Below are positions 10,921 through 21,785 of a stretch of DNA of 64,000 nucleotides, piece by piece. The DNA comes from Camellia lanceoleosa (Eukaryota; Streptophyta; Magnoliopsida; Ericales; Theaceae). The stretch lies in assembly GCA_025200525.1 (NCBI GenBank), contig CM045767.1:9159273-9223272 (forward strand), written 5' to 3'. How positions within the stretch are numbered: position 1 is the first letter of the stretch; each line of letters opens with the position of its first letter. The translations under genes and the position numbers were made by a program. The notes beneath the pieces are model-generated. The model did no database searches. It was not told the origin of the DNA and saw only the letters and a program-made list of their open reading frames with translations.

Positions 10921-12162
10921 TATTACGACATTTGGAACTTCTTGGAGAAGGAGACATACCCACTAGGGGCAAATGCCAAGGATAAAAGGGCAATCAGAAG
11001 AATAGCTGTTCAGTTTATCATCTGCGGGGGTAAGCTGTATAAGAGAGGTCATCTGGGAATGCATAAGCTGTGTGTAGAAGTTGAGGAGTCGAAGCGCCTG
11101 ATGGAGGCCATCCACGGAGGAGAATGTGGGGCATATATGAATGGGGTAATGCTAGCGCGGAAGATCCTCAGACAAGGTTACTACTAGTCCACCATGGAGG
11201 AGGATTGTATCAGCTTTGTTCGGCGATGTCACAAATGCCAGATCTATGCAAATCGCATGAACATTCCGCCGTCGAAGCTATACAACATGACTTCGCCATG
11301 GCCATTTTCAGTTTGGGAAATCGATGTGATCGGGGCCGTTACTCCGAAGGGGTCGAATGGGCATGAGTTCATCCTCGTCGCGATAGATTACTTTACGATG
11401 TGGGTCGAGGCCCAATCTTATGCGGTATTGAAAGCTTCACATGTCGCGAAGTTCATCAGAAACAACATCATCTGTCGCTACGGAGTCCCAAACAAGATTA
11501 TTTCAGACAATGGTTCCCACTTCAAGAAGGAGGTGATCGATTTGTTGGAGAAATACAACGTGGCTTTTCATAAGTCATCCACATACCGGCCGCAGACCAA
11601 TGGAGCAGTTGAGGCCGCCAACAAGAACATCAAGCACATACTACAGAAGATGGTGGAAACCTACCGGGACTGGCCAGATAAGCTGCCATTCGCTCTGTGG
11701 GGCTACCGAACTTCAATTAGAACTTCTACTGGGGCGACTCCGTATTCATTAGTCTATGGGATGGAGGCTGTTCTACCTATCGAAATTGAGGTTCCATCAT
11801 TACGAGTATTGGCTGAGTGTCAAATAGCCGAGGCAGATTGGCAGTAGAGCAGATTCGAGGAACTCATGCTCTTTGATGAGAGAAGACTGAAAGCATTGTA
11901 CCATGTCCAAGGTTATCAGCGCAGAATTGCCCGGGCTTTCAACAAGAAAGTTAAATCTCGGAATTTGAAGGAAGGAGATCTGGTGCTCAAGGATAATCGA
12001 GCTCCCATCCATGACCCAAGGGGCAAGTTCAGACCCAATTGGACTGGTCCCCATATCATTAAAGCTATTTAGTCGGGTGGAGCTGTTGTTTTAATGGACC
12101 TAGATGGCCTAGAGTTCTCACAACCGATCAACATGGACAAGTTGAAGAAATATTACCCCTGA
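10921..12162 (+). pseudogene. pol part 6: integrase
   Basis: Inserts the DNA copy into the genome. The zinc-binding HHCC region is at about 11110-11250. The first His (IHGGECG) and the CxxC pair (RCHKCQ) are present, but the second His position reads Tyr (GAYMNG), which a C-to-T change would explain. The catalytic core keeps D (WEIDVIG), D (IISDNGSHF) and E (NGAVEAANK), followed by the GATPYSLVYGMEAVLP block. TAG codons break it at 11185, 11845 and 12070. The end is TGA 12160-12162 after a KLKKYYP-type C-terminus. No chromodomain was seen. Confidence 0.92.
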
Positions 12163-12925
12163 GGGGCTCGCTAGGCCGAAAACCCGAAAGGGTGACCTAG
12201 GCAAAAGTCAGAGCACAGAAAATTGGAAAATATAAAAACTGAGCTCGCAAGGTTGAAAACTCGCAAAGGGTGGCCTTGGCAAAAGTTAGAGCGCAAAAGA
12301 AGAGTGAAAATACTCGAGTGAACCTGAGCCGAACTATGTAAGGCTTGATTTCTATTTTTGGGATACATAGGCAGCTTCATCCTGAAGTTCAGCCATAAAC
12401 TTTTTCCCCGATCAACTTTGTCCATTTGATCATCTTGGGCCATCTTTGTCTATTCAGCATCCAAGGGTTCGGTTATGATCTCCTAGTGCGATTGCTTTGC
12501 GGACTAGGGCAACTTTCCGTTCTTGCAAAGGTCGTGGTACTATTTAGACTAGGGGCAACTTTCCAGTTGCTGGGATCCGGGGTTGTGCATCTCAGTGACA
12601 AATTTCAGGCGTGTCCAGTTCTGATCCATAACGAAAATAGTTTTGAAAAGTTTTTAATAAAATTTGACTGTGTTCAAATTAATCTTTTTACAACTAAGAC
12701 TATTTTTGAACCAAAGCGGAAAATTTTCAGTACCATAACCATCACATTCATTGATTTCAATACAGAGTTCTCCTGCTCTTGCATACAAATTGAAGTTGCT
12801 TTTTATTACATTCATAAAAATAAAAAAATAAATAAAAAAACTTGAAAGTGCTAATAAAGCAACAAATTCGGGGCATAGATAAGTCAGGTGTCCCTGCGCC
12901 CCCTTCCAGAGCTGGTCGAAGCCTC
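12163..12925 (+). other. non-coding region after integrase
   Basis: Start of the long 3' region of the element. A near-duplicate phrase built on cgaaagggtgacctaggcaaaagtcagagc occurs at about 12178-12212 and again at about 12262-12294, a short direct repeat of roughly 80 bp period. The rest is without recognisable coding content. The plus-strand frame 12426-12845 has no family resemblance. Confidence 0.5.
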
Positions 12926-13944
12926 TTATGCCAAGCTAGGCCTAATCTGTGCCTCCTCATTTAGCCAATCTATGCATTCATCAGACAAAATGCAACTGAA
13001 AGTAGGAGCCGGGGCCAGGAGCTCTCTAGTCCTCCACGCTGCGGCCTGCCGAACAAGCTGCGCGCCTCGGATCGGGAATGTAGCCGGGTACTCTATCCCC
13101 TCTAGTGGACAAGCCTGATCATGGCCAAACTGGCGCTGGAATCGGAATGGGAAATAGAACACGCAGTGAGTCAAGCCAATCAATCGAATCCCAGTCTGCC
13201 GAGACATACTGTAGCTCATTGCCGGGAGATTGAGCCAAGGGCACCGCCAAGCAATGCGGTCTGCGGACAAGCTGCACATCCAGTCAAACCACCAACCCTC
13301 ATCAAGGGCATTGACCAGGCGTCGCCTAAAGAGGTAGCCGCGAGCTGAGTATGCTGGGCAAGAGTCCATAACCTGCAACTTGTCCATCAACCACACCTGG
13401 GAATGGATGAAAAATGAGAGAATAAAGAATAGAGAGATGTGCGATGAAAGAAAAAGTGAGAAAAGGGCTTTTTCAGAAAAACCGAGCTTGAGGGCCGAGT
13501 GATGTAAGCAATACATATGTACGAGTGGGTGGGAAACATTACTTGCAACAGTAGAGGACTACCCGCAAATCTGGTCGTCTCTCGACGATAAAAGGCGTCT
13601 AAGCCCCTCAACATCTCAGCCAGAGTCATAGCAACGCAGCTCTTGCCCTCCTTCAAACCTTGAGCAACCTTGATCAATCGAACGCTAGATCCTCCGGAGC
13701 CTAAGGCAAACAGAAAATGAGATAGCATGCACAAACAGAGGGCATGTCGTCGGAAGCCTTGCCAATGATGGTCACTGCGGTCACCAGCATTGGAAAACCG
13801 ATAAATCAGGCTCGGAATATCCAACATTTTGTCACAAATCAGGGACCGAGCATCATACATGGTAAGTCCACACATCCGCCCTAAGGCTTGGGCATGGCCA
13901 AAATTAAGTTGGGGCGAGATTTCCTCGTTGCGCTCGGATTCCAT
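12926..13944 (-). CDS. antisense gene in the retrotransposon: DUF7745 / plant-mobile-domain-like protein, one intron
   Basis: Two minus-strand frames join through a good intron: exon 1 13944-13543, intron 13542-13397 (GTAATG...CCCAG, 146 bp), exon 2 13396-12926. Both junctions are phase 0 and the product is 290 residues. Across the splice the protein reads SPLLLQ-VWLMDKL, matching the conserved LLL-x-W helix of the DUF7745/plant mobile domain group. Further matches are RRHALCLCM, WRCPWL, IGLTHCVFYFP and RQFG. Such proteins resemble host MAIL1/MAIN-like proteins. Extra and antisense ORFs are known in Tat elements, but their function is not settled. No stop interrupts either exon, unlike gag-pol. 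An in-frame stop at 13981-13983 limits the 5' side, so the N-terminus may be incomplete, since relatives are longer. Confidence 0.72.
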
Positions 13945-14276
13945 TAGAAATCTTCGAAGGTAGGATACACCTCTTGCCTGCTAAAGTTGAAGACGTGTGT
14001 TACCGGGTTCCAAAACCTTGCCGCGGCATGGTGAAACGGAAGATGCAGCGGAGTACAACTCAGAGTAAATAGTGTGTTTACGCCAAAGCCCCAGAAATTC
14101 AACTTTTTCGAGCCATCCAAGTTGTTAATCTAAGTTGTAAGATTTTGGGCGAGAAATTCCTCCATTTTTAGCAAAGTAGTGTTGAAATAAGAAAAACTAC
14201 GAAGCTGAGGCTTTTTGTAGGGAATAAGGTTGAGTGGGGGACAGATGTTAGCATTCTGCTGGTTCTCTTCATTTAT

Positions 14277-14400
14277 GGCCGGCCGGCCAAATAAAGTGCC
14301 GACCGATCACTACTTTTGGTCGACCGGCCAAATATATAAGCTAATAGCTACCTTTTGCAGCCGGTAGCTTTCCCCTGGGGCCGATGGTTTTTCCCCTTAC
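14277..14400 (+). repeat. GGCCGG-rich module in the 3' internal region
   Basis: Contains GGCCGGCCGGCC, then aaataaagtgccgacc and further ccggccaaat words, like the modules in both LTRs. It lies between the antisense gene and the tandem array, upstream of the antisense gene on its own strand, so a promoter role is possible but only inferred. Confidence 0.55.
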
Positions 14401-15191
14401 TCCCTAAGCTGTCTGTGTGTTGAACATACCAAGAATTTGGAGAATGCCACCACATCCAATGCCCTCTGGTAATCGATTCTTGCGGAGTCGCGCTTGTTTG
14501 ATTATCGAGTTGTTGTATATTTGCTTATCGAGTTGTACTCGCACTTGTTTGGTTGTATCGAGTCTCTCTATTTTGCTTATCGAGTTGTAAATGGGTTCAC
14601 TACCTGATTATTACGATGTGAGTGCTCAATTTTCAAATAAGGTTCAATTTCATTCACATTGTTATGTGATGCCATGCGATGCGATGCATAGAACGTGCAA
14701 ATGTAACATCTTTTGAACAAAATGGCAATTTCATTTCCGTCATGTGTTTTGCAAAAATACGCAGTTTTAAAAAATGATAACAAACCCTGCCTAAGGCAGT
14801 GCAATGTGCTTGAACCGCCGGTAAAAAGAAAAGTAAAGCAAAGGAGAGCAGGGCAAGCAGAGTATCGGGGTTGATATTGGTAATCCCCCCTTGCAGTCGA
14901 TACACACCTTGCGCCTTTATTCGGATCAATTACAAGGTTCGACACCTTCATTACTCAAGACAGTGCAAGGAAGCGCACTTTTGCAACGCTAGTAGACCTC
15001 CGAGTTGATCTCAAGTTGTGTCTGCTATGATGCAATGCTCCGTGTGTGCGATGAACATTCCCTCCCGTATCTTTTGTGTATCTTGAGAAATCCACAAATC
15101 ACTTCAATTATAATGTACTGCAGTACTTTGCATTACAACATTATGAACAGCTTGTACTTATGTGTGTTCAAGTTTCTTTTTACACACATTG
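14401..15191 (+). other. 3' non-coding region of the retrotransposon
   Basis: No convincing gene. It includes an imperfect repetition of atcgagttgt with nearby gttgta/cttgtttg words at about 14503-14590 (three copies of tatcgagttgta-like text). Overlapping minus-strand frames at 14577-14951 have no recognisable content. Confidence 0.4.
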
Positions 15192-15733
15192 CCTGCGTAG
15201 ACCGCATGCTTTACTTACATATGTTTAAGTTTCTGTACACATTGCTTGCGTAGACCGCATGTTTGTGATCAATTTCATTACTTGCGTAGACCGCATGTTT
15301 GTGATCAATTTCATTACTTGCGTAGACCGCATGTTTGTAATCAATTTCATTGCTTGCGTAGACCGCATGTTTGTGATCAATTTCATTACTTGCGTAGACC
15401 GCACGTTTGTGATCAATTTCATTACTTGCGTAGACCGCATGTTTGTAATCAATTTCATTACTTGCGTAGACCGCATGTTTGTGATCAATTTCATTACTTG
15501 CGTAGACCGCATGTTTGTAATCAATTTCATTGCTTGCGTAGACCGCATGTTTGTGATCAATTTCATTACTTGCGTAGACCGCATGTTTGTGATCAATTTC
15601 ATTGCTTGCGTAGACCGCATACTTGTGTTCAATCTCGTTGCCTGCGTAGACCGCATGCTTTACTCACATGTGTTTGAGTTCCTCATCAATTTCATTGCTT
15701 GCGTAGACCGCATGCTTGTCTTACATGTATTAG
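15192..15733 (+). repeat. 36-bp tandem array in the retrotransposon 3' region
   Basis: The unit is cttgcgtagaccgcatgttt followed by gtgatcaatttcatta. Eleven units start exactly 36 bp apart from 15245 to 15605. They are flanked by longer related units starting at 15192 (53 bp), 15641 (57 bp) and 15698. Variation is limited to gtgatc/gtaatc and final tta/ttg. Because 36 is a multiple of three, the array is open in two plus-strand frames and one minus-strand frame, giving false repetitive ORFs. Tandem arrays just before the 3' LTR are a known feature of Tat elements and a known seed of satellite DNA. Confidence 0.95.
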
Positions 15734-16206
15734 TGCCTTCACAACATTATTATGCTCCCCACTTGTTTTGCGTTGTCACGCATTTTCAATTGCATTAATG
15801 TGCATGTTGCTAATAACATCGTACCAGTTAAGTTGTTTTCTTTGCAGGCACGATATTGTATGTACGGTTCATTTGCGGCTGGTGGAACCAGACGAACTGG
15901 ACAAGTATTATATCCTCCGAGTGAGACGTATCGAGAATTGCATAATTCTCTTACATCCTTTCTGCATTGTAGTGTAGTTTGGTGTATGCTAGCTTAAAAT
16001 TGTCGCATGTGTGCTTCGTTACAGCTTTCTTTGCATGATCATAAGTTATGCTCGGCTTCTTGCATTGTCTTGCATTTTGCCCCTGCCTTCGAGCGCATAT
16101 CTTGTTTGTCTTGCATGCTTTGTCTAAGCCTTCGGCCTTGTCAAAAAATGGGTCGTCTCTAGGCTTTGACATTCACTCCCGTCATTATTATGACTTTCGA
16201 GTTCTA
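15734..16206 (+). other. non-coding stretch before the polypurine tract
   Basis: No recognisable gene. The frames covering 15699-16308 do not resemble any protein. It ends with the polypurine tract of the retrotransposon. Confidence 0.4.
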
Positions 16207-16221
16207 TCAAAGAGGGGCAAC
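16207..16221 (+). promoter_or_regulatory. polypurine tract (plus-strand primer site)
   Basis: caaagaggggcaac lies directly before the TGTAAATACC start of the 3' LTR. This is the expected place and composition of the primer for plus-strand DNA synthesis. Confidence 0.8.
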
Positions 16222-19200
16222 TGTAAATACCCCATTTTTGACCGTCCTCAAGACTTGGACGTCACCGTTGGGGCACTCAGTGATCATCCTTGTTTGTGCT
16301 CGTTTTGAGTTCCCGGAGGCCTCGGCTGCGCGTCTTGCCTCAGGATCTCTCAACTCGTTTGTTTTGTGTCTGGTTTTGTACCAAATACTTGAGTTTTTGC
16401 CTTAGAGGGCAGGGAATGGCTTATTGGACATCCCCAAACCCCACCAGCCTTCCCTTTACCTCACCGGCCATTAATTGTTGCCACCAGCCATGGTTTCTTG
16501 ATACCAATGGCCGGTCGGCACTTTATGTGGCCGGCCGGCACTTTATTTGGCCGGTGACCTTTTTTTCTGGCCGGTGTGAACCTTTTGCACCCTCCAGGCT
16601 TGGCACATGCCAGCTGTGCCAGTTGGGATGCACAGACCCTACTCCCTATGCACGGTGATGGCCTTTTTAAGCCTTTGACCCCCTTTTTCCTTCTAGAAGA
16701 TTGAACCTTTGGCCAAGCTTCTTGGGGAAGCTTGGCTAACTGTCCTAGCTTCCTCAGAAAGCCTTGAACCCTTTGCCTCTTTGACCTTTTTTAGTGTAGC
16801 TTCTTGGAGAAGCTTAGAACCATTTCCTTTGCCTATATAAGGATCCCTCTTCCTCCATTGTTAAGGGTTGGAGGTTTTGAACAAAAAAACAGAGATTATA
16901 CATATATACATCTGTCATATACTCTCTCTCTCTCTCTCTATATTTCCCTCTCTCTCATCCTTAGTGTGTGTTTAGAAGCCTAGAAAGTGTGTTTTGACCT
17001 TAGTTTTGCACTAACACACACCATCACACCTTGCTTCGACCTTGAGGGGCTTGGGGGGGTTGTTCTTGAGTTCTTGGACTGGTTTTGATCTAGAGAAGGT
17101 GGCTGGACCTGCTGTACATCAAAGGTTCTTCAAGGGTAATCTCTTTACTTTAGATTCCCCAATCTTGCACTAGACTTTTGCCTATCTTGCTTATTGTTTT
17201 AGACTTTTTTTATAACTAGAAAAAGTCTTATTTTTGCATGCTTGAGATCTTTCATTAAGGTTGTTTTGGCATTTGGGGTCGACCTCCCCCTCTTAGGCCT
17301 TGTTTGGCCCTTTTGTGCTCTCTTTTGTTAAGCTTTGTTTACCTTGGTGTTGGCCTTCTCACCACGAAATCCAGTAGATTTTCAGTGGTGAGGAAGGGGT
17401 TCTAAGGTCTTGTAAAGGGGAGGGACACCCCTCTCCCTTAGTCCCTCATTTATGCATGTTTTTTGGCTCATAAGGATAGCATGCATGAGTAGTTGCATTT
17501 GGTACCATTTCAGAGGTTTTTGGTTGTTTTTGGGTTATGATATACCTCTGTCCTTGGTCGGATTCATGGCCCTTTGCATGTATAATACACTTGCTTTGTA
17601 ATTTTCCATTTTGCCTAGAAGTGTGCCATGTGTTTAGCCTAGCATATCCTCATGTTTTGACCTAACCTTGTGAAGTACTTGGTCATATTTTGTCATGCTT
17701 AATGTCTATTGGCCACTGATTTGGTCTTGTTTAGCATGTTTGATATAGTTGCTATGCATTTTGGCTTGTGAGCCCTAAGGAGGTGAGTCCTAAATATGCA
17801 TGGGTTAGGCTATTTCAGTGATTTGGAATCACTTAGCATGTCATTTCAGTCCCTAAACCATGCTTGTATGCTTGCATTCATCACTTCTCTCATGCCTTGA
17901 AGATATGCCCTCTTATGCCTTGAAATGTGCATTGTGTATGCCTATGTGTTTGGGTCACTTAAGCTACCATATCAGTGGGTTTTGAGGCTCATTTTTTGCA
18001 TGCTAGAATTTGATTTTAGGTTGCTTAGTTCATGCCATGTGTGGTCATGAAGAGTAGTAGTCTTGTGCTCCATGTTTTATGCCTCTTTGCTTAAGTCATT
18101 TGGGATACCCTGTGTGCGGGTTTTGGGTCTCATTCTAGCATGTCATGACACTTTTTTTGTTGATCTAGTGTCCATGTTTGCCTTCTTTGGTATGCTTGTA
18201 AGTTGGCCTTCATGCCTTAGTCTTAGGCTCATTAGTTTGCATACTTGTTTTGCATAATTGGCATCATCATTTCAGTCCATTTTGGCCACTGTTTATGGCA
18301 AGGCTGAGGTCTGTCCTTTATGGTTTAAGTCCACCATTGCATGTTTATCATATTGCATATTTGGCTCATTATATGTTGTCACATGTTAGCCTTATTGCAT
18401 AATTGACCATGTTTGCATTACATTTGCCTCTCATATGATTAGCACATCGCGTACTTGCATGCTTAGGATACATTGCATTGTTTGGCTTGGGGTGTCAAGC
18501 CAAACTTGAGGGGTGAGAAGTGTTCATACTCCAAGTGATGTAACACATTTCAACCCTCGGTCGCCAATGACCTTGACTTCAACATGATAGGATGTTGGCA
18601 TTCATGTGATTTGTTTGCATGCATTTACATTGAGTTGCAACCTTGGCCCCTTAGGCCATCATGCATCAAAATGCACAATCGATGGCCCAAGGATCGAGGG
18701 CCATGCTCTCTTAAGTCCAATGCATGATGGGGAGTGTGGCCATGCTTACATTTGCTTGAAATACCATGCCGTACAGTGCTTGCCCTCTGCTGTTGTCAAC
18801 TGCAGGTTCTGCAGGAAGTTTTGGCCGGTCGGCTAAATACAGTGCCGGCCGGCCATCAATTTGGCCGGTAAACAAAAAAGGTGGCTGGTGGTTCATCCCT
18901 TTGGCCGGTGGTGTCTATGCTTGGCCGATGGTATTCCCTAACATCCATAGAGCATGTACCAAGACTTTTGCAGTCTTCAAAGAAGCAGGGCAGTGTAAAC
19001 AAAGGCAGCGGTGGCATGGTACGGGTTTCCGGGCGAGATGAGTCGAACATGCGTCATTCGCGCATTCCGAGGCAGGGCTACCCCCCCTTCTTCCTATTTA
19101 TTTCATATTTAATTTGTCATTTGAATTAGATGTTTTGTAATATTTAAATAGCTAGAGTAGTTAGTTTTATTTATTCGGACTGTAATATTTATTCGGACCC

Positions 19201-20284
19201 TCCGAGCGAGGGAGATTGTGTAATAAGTGTGCGTGAGTGTGTGTACGTCTTCCAACCCTACGTCTTTCTTCTCTTTTATTTACCAGCTTTCGATGGTTAG
19301 TCTAGGGCATGTTTCAATTAGCATACAGTATGACAGCATGTTTGCATCCATTCATTCGTTTTGCATGCACCGGGCTCAGGGCATCATTCTAATTGCATCT
19401 GTATTTCAATTCCAAATTGAATACGTATTAGTTGTAGCATTTCACATGTCATTATAGATTAGCCGAGCCTATTCTAGTGACATTCTGTATGTGATGCATT
19501 AGCCATTTTTAACATGAACTAGGATCATGCATAATTACTAACTAGCTTCTGTTTTGGCACGGAGTACTAGGTAAGCTTTCATGCTTTAGCATACCACATG
19601 CGTGTGAGTGTTGCCATAATAGCATGATTACCATGAGGCTAGCTGCTTATGTGATATAATTGCTTGAATGCCTATGGATGGAGGTTGAATTACCTAAATT
19701 GGAATGAATGCATTGAAACTGTAAGTTTTAAGCCCACTTGAGAGTGGCAAAACCGGCATTTTAACCTACTTGCGAGTAGTAAACCATTTTCAAAACAAAC
19801 ATGAAATGTTTTGTTCCAATTTGGGCGATTTGGTCTATACTTGTTTGCTGTGCGCACAACATAGTAATTCTAGGCTAATAACCGGAATAAGAACGCGTAA
19901 TGTTTTCAAAACAAGATATCACGGTTAGTAGAGGCCGATCTTCGGATCGGGCGAGAGGGGGTGCTCATAGCTGACCTTTTCCAATCGTACCTAAGTTCCT
20001 GAGCCGAGGCAACTTTGGTGATGACGGACACGTGGCCTTTGGCACCGAGTCAAGGTTTCCTAAATTCCCCCATTAAAAAATATTTAGGTGGCGACTCTGT
20101 ATCTGGTAAAGCAGTCCATGTTTGGCACTTCTTTTCAAAAAAATCTGTTTTCTCAAAACGATTTGCCGGATTTGGACTCTTTGGTTCAGATTAAGAACCG
20201 TGACATATTTGAGTCCAAACTGTAGTAGACCCACAAACGAACAGAACGGGACTTATCCTCCTGGGGCGTTCGGGGACGTCTACA
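16222..20284 (+). repeat. complete 3' LTR of the Tat-like retrotransposon
   Basis: It starts TGTAAATACCCC directly after the polypurine tract and ends GTCTACA at 20284, giving the TG...CA ends of plant LTRs. Length is about 4063 bp. From 16575 it matches 1-3731. It includes the TATA box (16834-16840), a CT microsatellite after it, the damaged hairpin (17358-17392) and two GGCCGG modules. The next bases, ggttc, would be one copy of the 5-bp target duplication. The other copy lies outside the window. Confidence 0.92.
16834..16840 (+). promoter_or_regulatory. TATA box of the 3' LTR
   Basis: TATATAA, same context as 255-261. From this LTR it would drive transcription out into the flanking sequence at 20285 and beyond. 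Confidence 0.55.
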
Positions 20285-20320
20285 GGTTCAAATCTAGAAT
20301 TTCCAGATTTTGAACCCACG

Positions 20321-20620
20321 CTCGAGCGAGGAACTCCATGCTCGAGCGTAAACTCTGTGATCATGCCTTCCGCTCGAGCGAGTAAAGTGACGCTCGAGCG
20401 TAAAATGCGATCCAAGATTTTGCATGAGCTTTACAAATTCGCCGAGCGAGAATTCACGCCGGCGAAGATTTCAGGTCTCACGCCGGCGAGGGTCGAGCGC
20501 CTGCCGAGCGTGAATTTTGAGCATCCAAGATTTTCATCAGAAGCAGGCCCGCTCGAGTGACGGAAGTCACGCCGAGCGGAGCCTTTGTTCAGATGTCCGC
20601 CGGCGAGAAAGCCACGTTCG
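20321..20620 (+). repeat. cluster of CTCGAGCG and CGCCGGCG palindromes
   Basis: cgctcgagcg-type words occur at about 20322, 20341, 20372 and 20393, with related words near 20550 and 20614. cgccggcga occurs at about 20457, 20481 and 20600. The spacing is irregular. The block is much richer in CpG than the flanks. Confidence 0.6.
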
Positions 20621-21302
20621 AGCGAGACCCCTGTTTTCTGAAAATTCTGAAACTGTTTTCTAAGTGCATCTTTGCATCCTCATTCCATCCTAGGCATTCT
20701 TAGGCCTAGTTTAAGGCATCTTAATGAGGATATAGATGTAGAACACACTGAGGCAATTAGGGATTAAGTTATCATCTTTCCCAACTGTGTAGCTTAGTAT
20801 GTGTTCATTCTGTTAACTGTGTAGAGTTGACGACTGGGGACGCACTCTAGCTTTACTGTAGCCTAGAACTCTGTGAGTAACAATTGTGTAAAGATATGTT
20901 CAACTGAGAATGTTTTCTGACTGTTTAATTGAACTGTTTTCTGAATCGATATTGTTAATCGAATGAATGTATGTCCTATATTCTGAACTGTATTATGGCA
21001 TCCTTAGCAATTACTGTTTACTGTTACTGTTACAGAGATCTCTGTCGGTTCCCTTGTTGGAACCATTACTATTTACTGATTGATGGCCATCATTAACTAC
21101 TCGGTCTTTCAAGACCCATCGCATCGCTCGGTCTTTTTGACCCATCACATCAGATCGCTATGCTAATGGATGTACCACATATGACTGTTTACTGTATTGA
21201 ACAACTAATATACTGATTGAAACGACTGTTTTCACTACTGAAGGACATTCATTCTAAACCCCTTTACGCATTATGTTATTCACTGGGCTTTAGTTCACTG
21301 CT

Positions 21303-21303
21303 C

Positions 21304-21339
<36 letters not shown>

Positions 21340-21340
21340 A
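21303..21340 (+). repeat. (TA)n(TG)n microsatellite
   Basis: A run of TA dinucleotides passes into TG dinucleotides. Simple repeat inside the LTR fragment. Confidence 0.9.
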
Positions 21341-21785
21341 GGTGTACAGGCACCAGACTGTGGCTAGAAGCGTCGGGGTAACTCCAGTTTTGTCAAACCA
21401 ACCACTATGCCTCACTGCAAGGTTCCGACCCTGTCAAGCTATGGCTTAGGGGTGTTTTTATTTCCCCATGTCTGTCTTTGTGTCTGTTTTGTATAACTGT
21501 ATAAACTGATAGCACTGTACTGTACTGTTTAATAGGGATTTGGTCTATGTTCTGAATGATTGTAAATATTGTGCATGCTGTTTTGTACTGTGTATATTTA
21601 TATGTATGAAAAGTCTTTTTGTATACAGACTGTCACAGCTCATTAGACATTGTTTATTTACTGTATTGGCTTCCGCCATGCCCCTCAGACTGCTTTTATC
21701 AGATATCATTAAGCGGGCCTTGGTAATCTCGGATTGACATCGCCGACATTGCTAAACCCATAGGGGCGGGTTTGGGTCGTAACAA

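Larger units (their letters stand above)
20285..21784 (+). repeat. partial LTR of a second retroelement, disrupted by the Tat-like element
   Basis: Not present next to the 5' LTR, so it is outside the Tat-like element. It ends with taggggcgggtttgggtcgtaaca, an LTR-like 3' end of the kind seen in Tekay/Del-type gypsy elements. It contains CTCGAGC and CGCCGGCG palindromes (20321-20615), a (TA)n(TG)n microsatellite (21303-21340), and no coding content. The left part would be upstream of the window. Family assignment is tentative because no coding region of this element is visible. Confidence 0.5.

Noticed and set aside
15245..15640. Regular array looked CRISPR-like
   Set aside because: Units are contiguous with no unique spacers, and the context is a plant retrotransposon.
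15225..15798. Three long overlapping ORFs with 12-residue repeats
   Set aside because: They exist only because the DNA unit is 36 bp and free of stops in several frames on both strands. No non-repetitive coding sequence attached.
21540..21737. 65-residue ORF in the second LTR
   Set aside because: Lies inside an LTR-like sequence and has no family resemblance.
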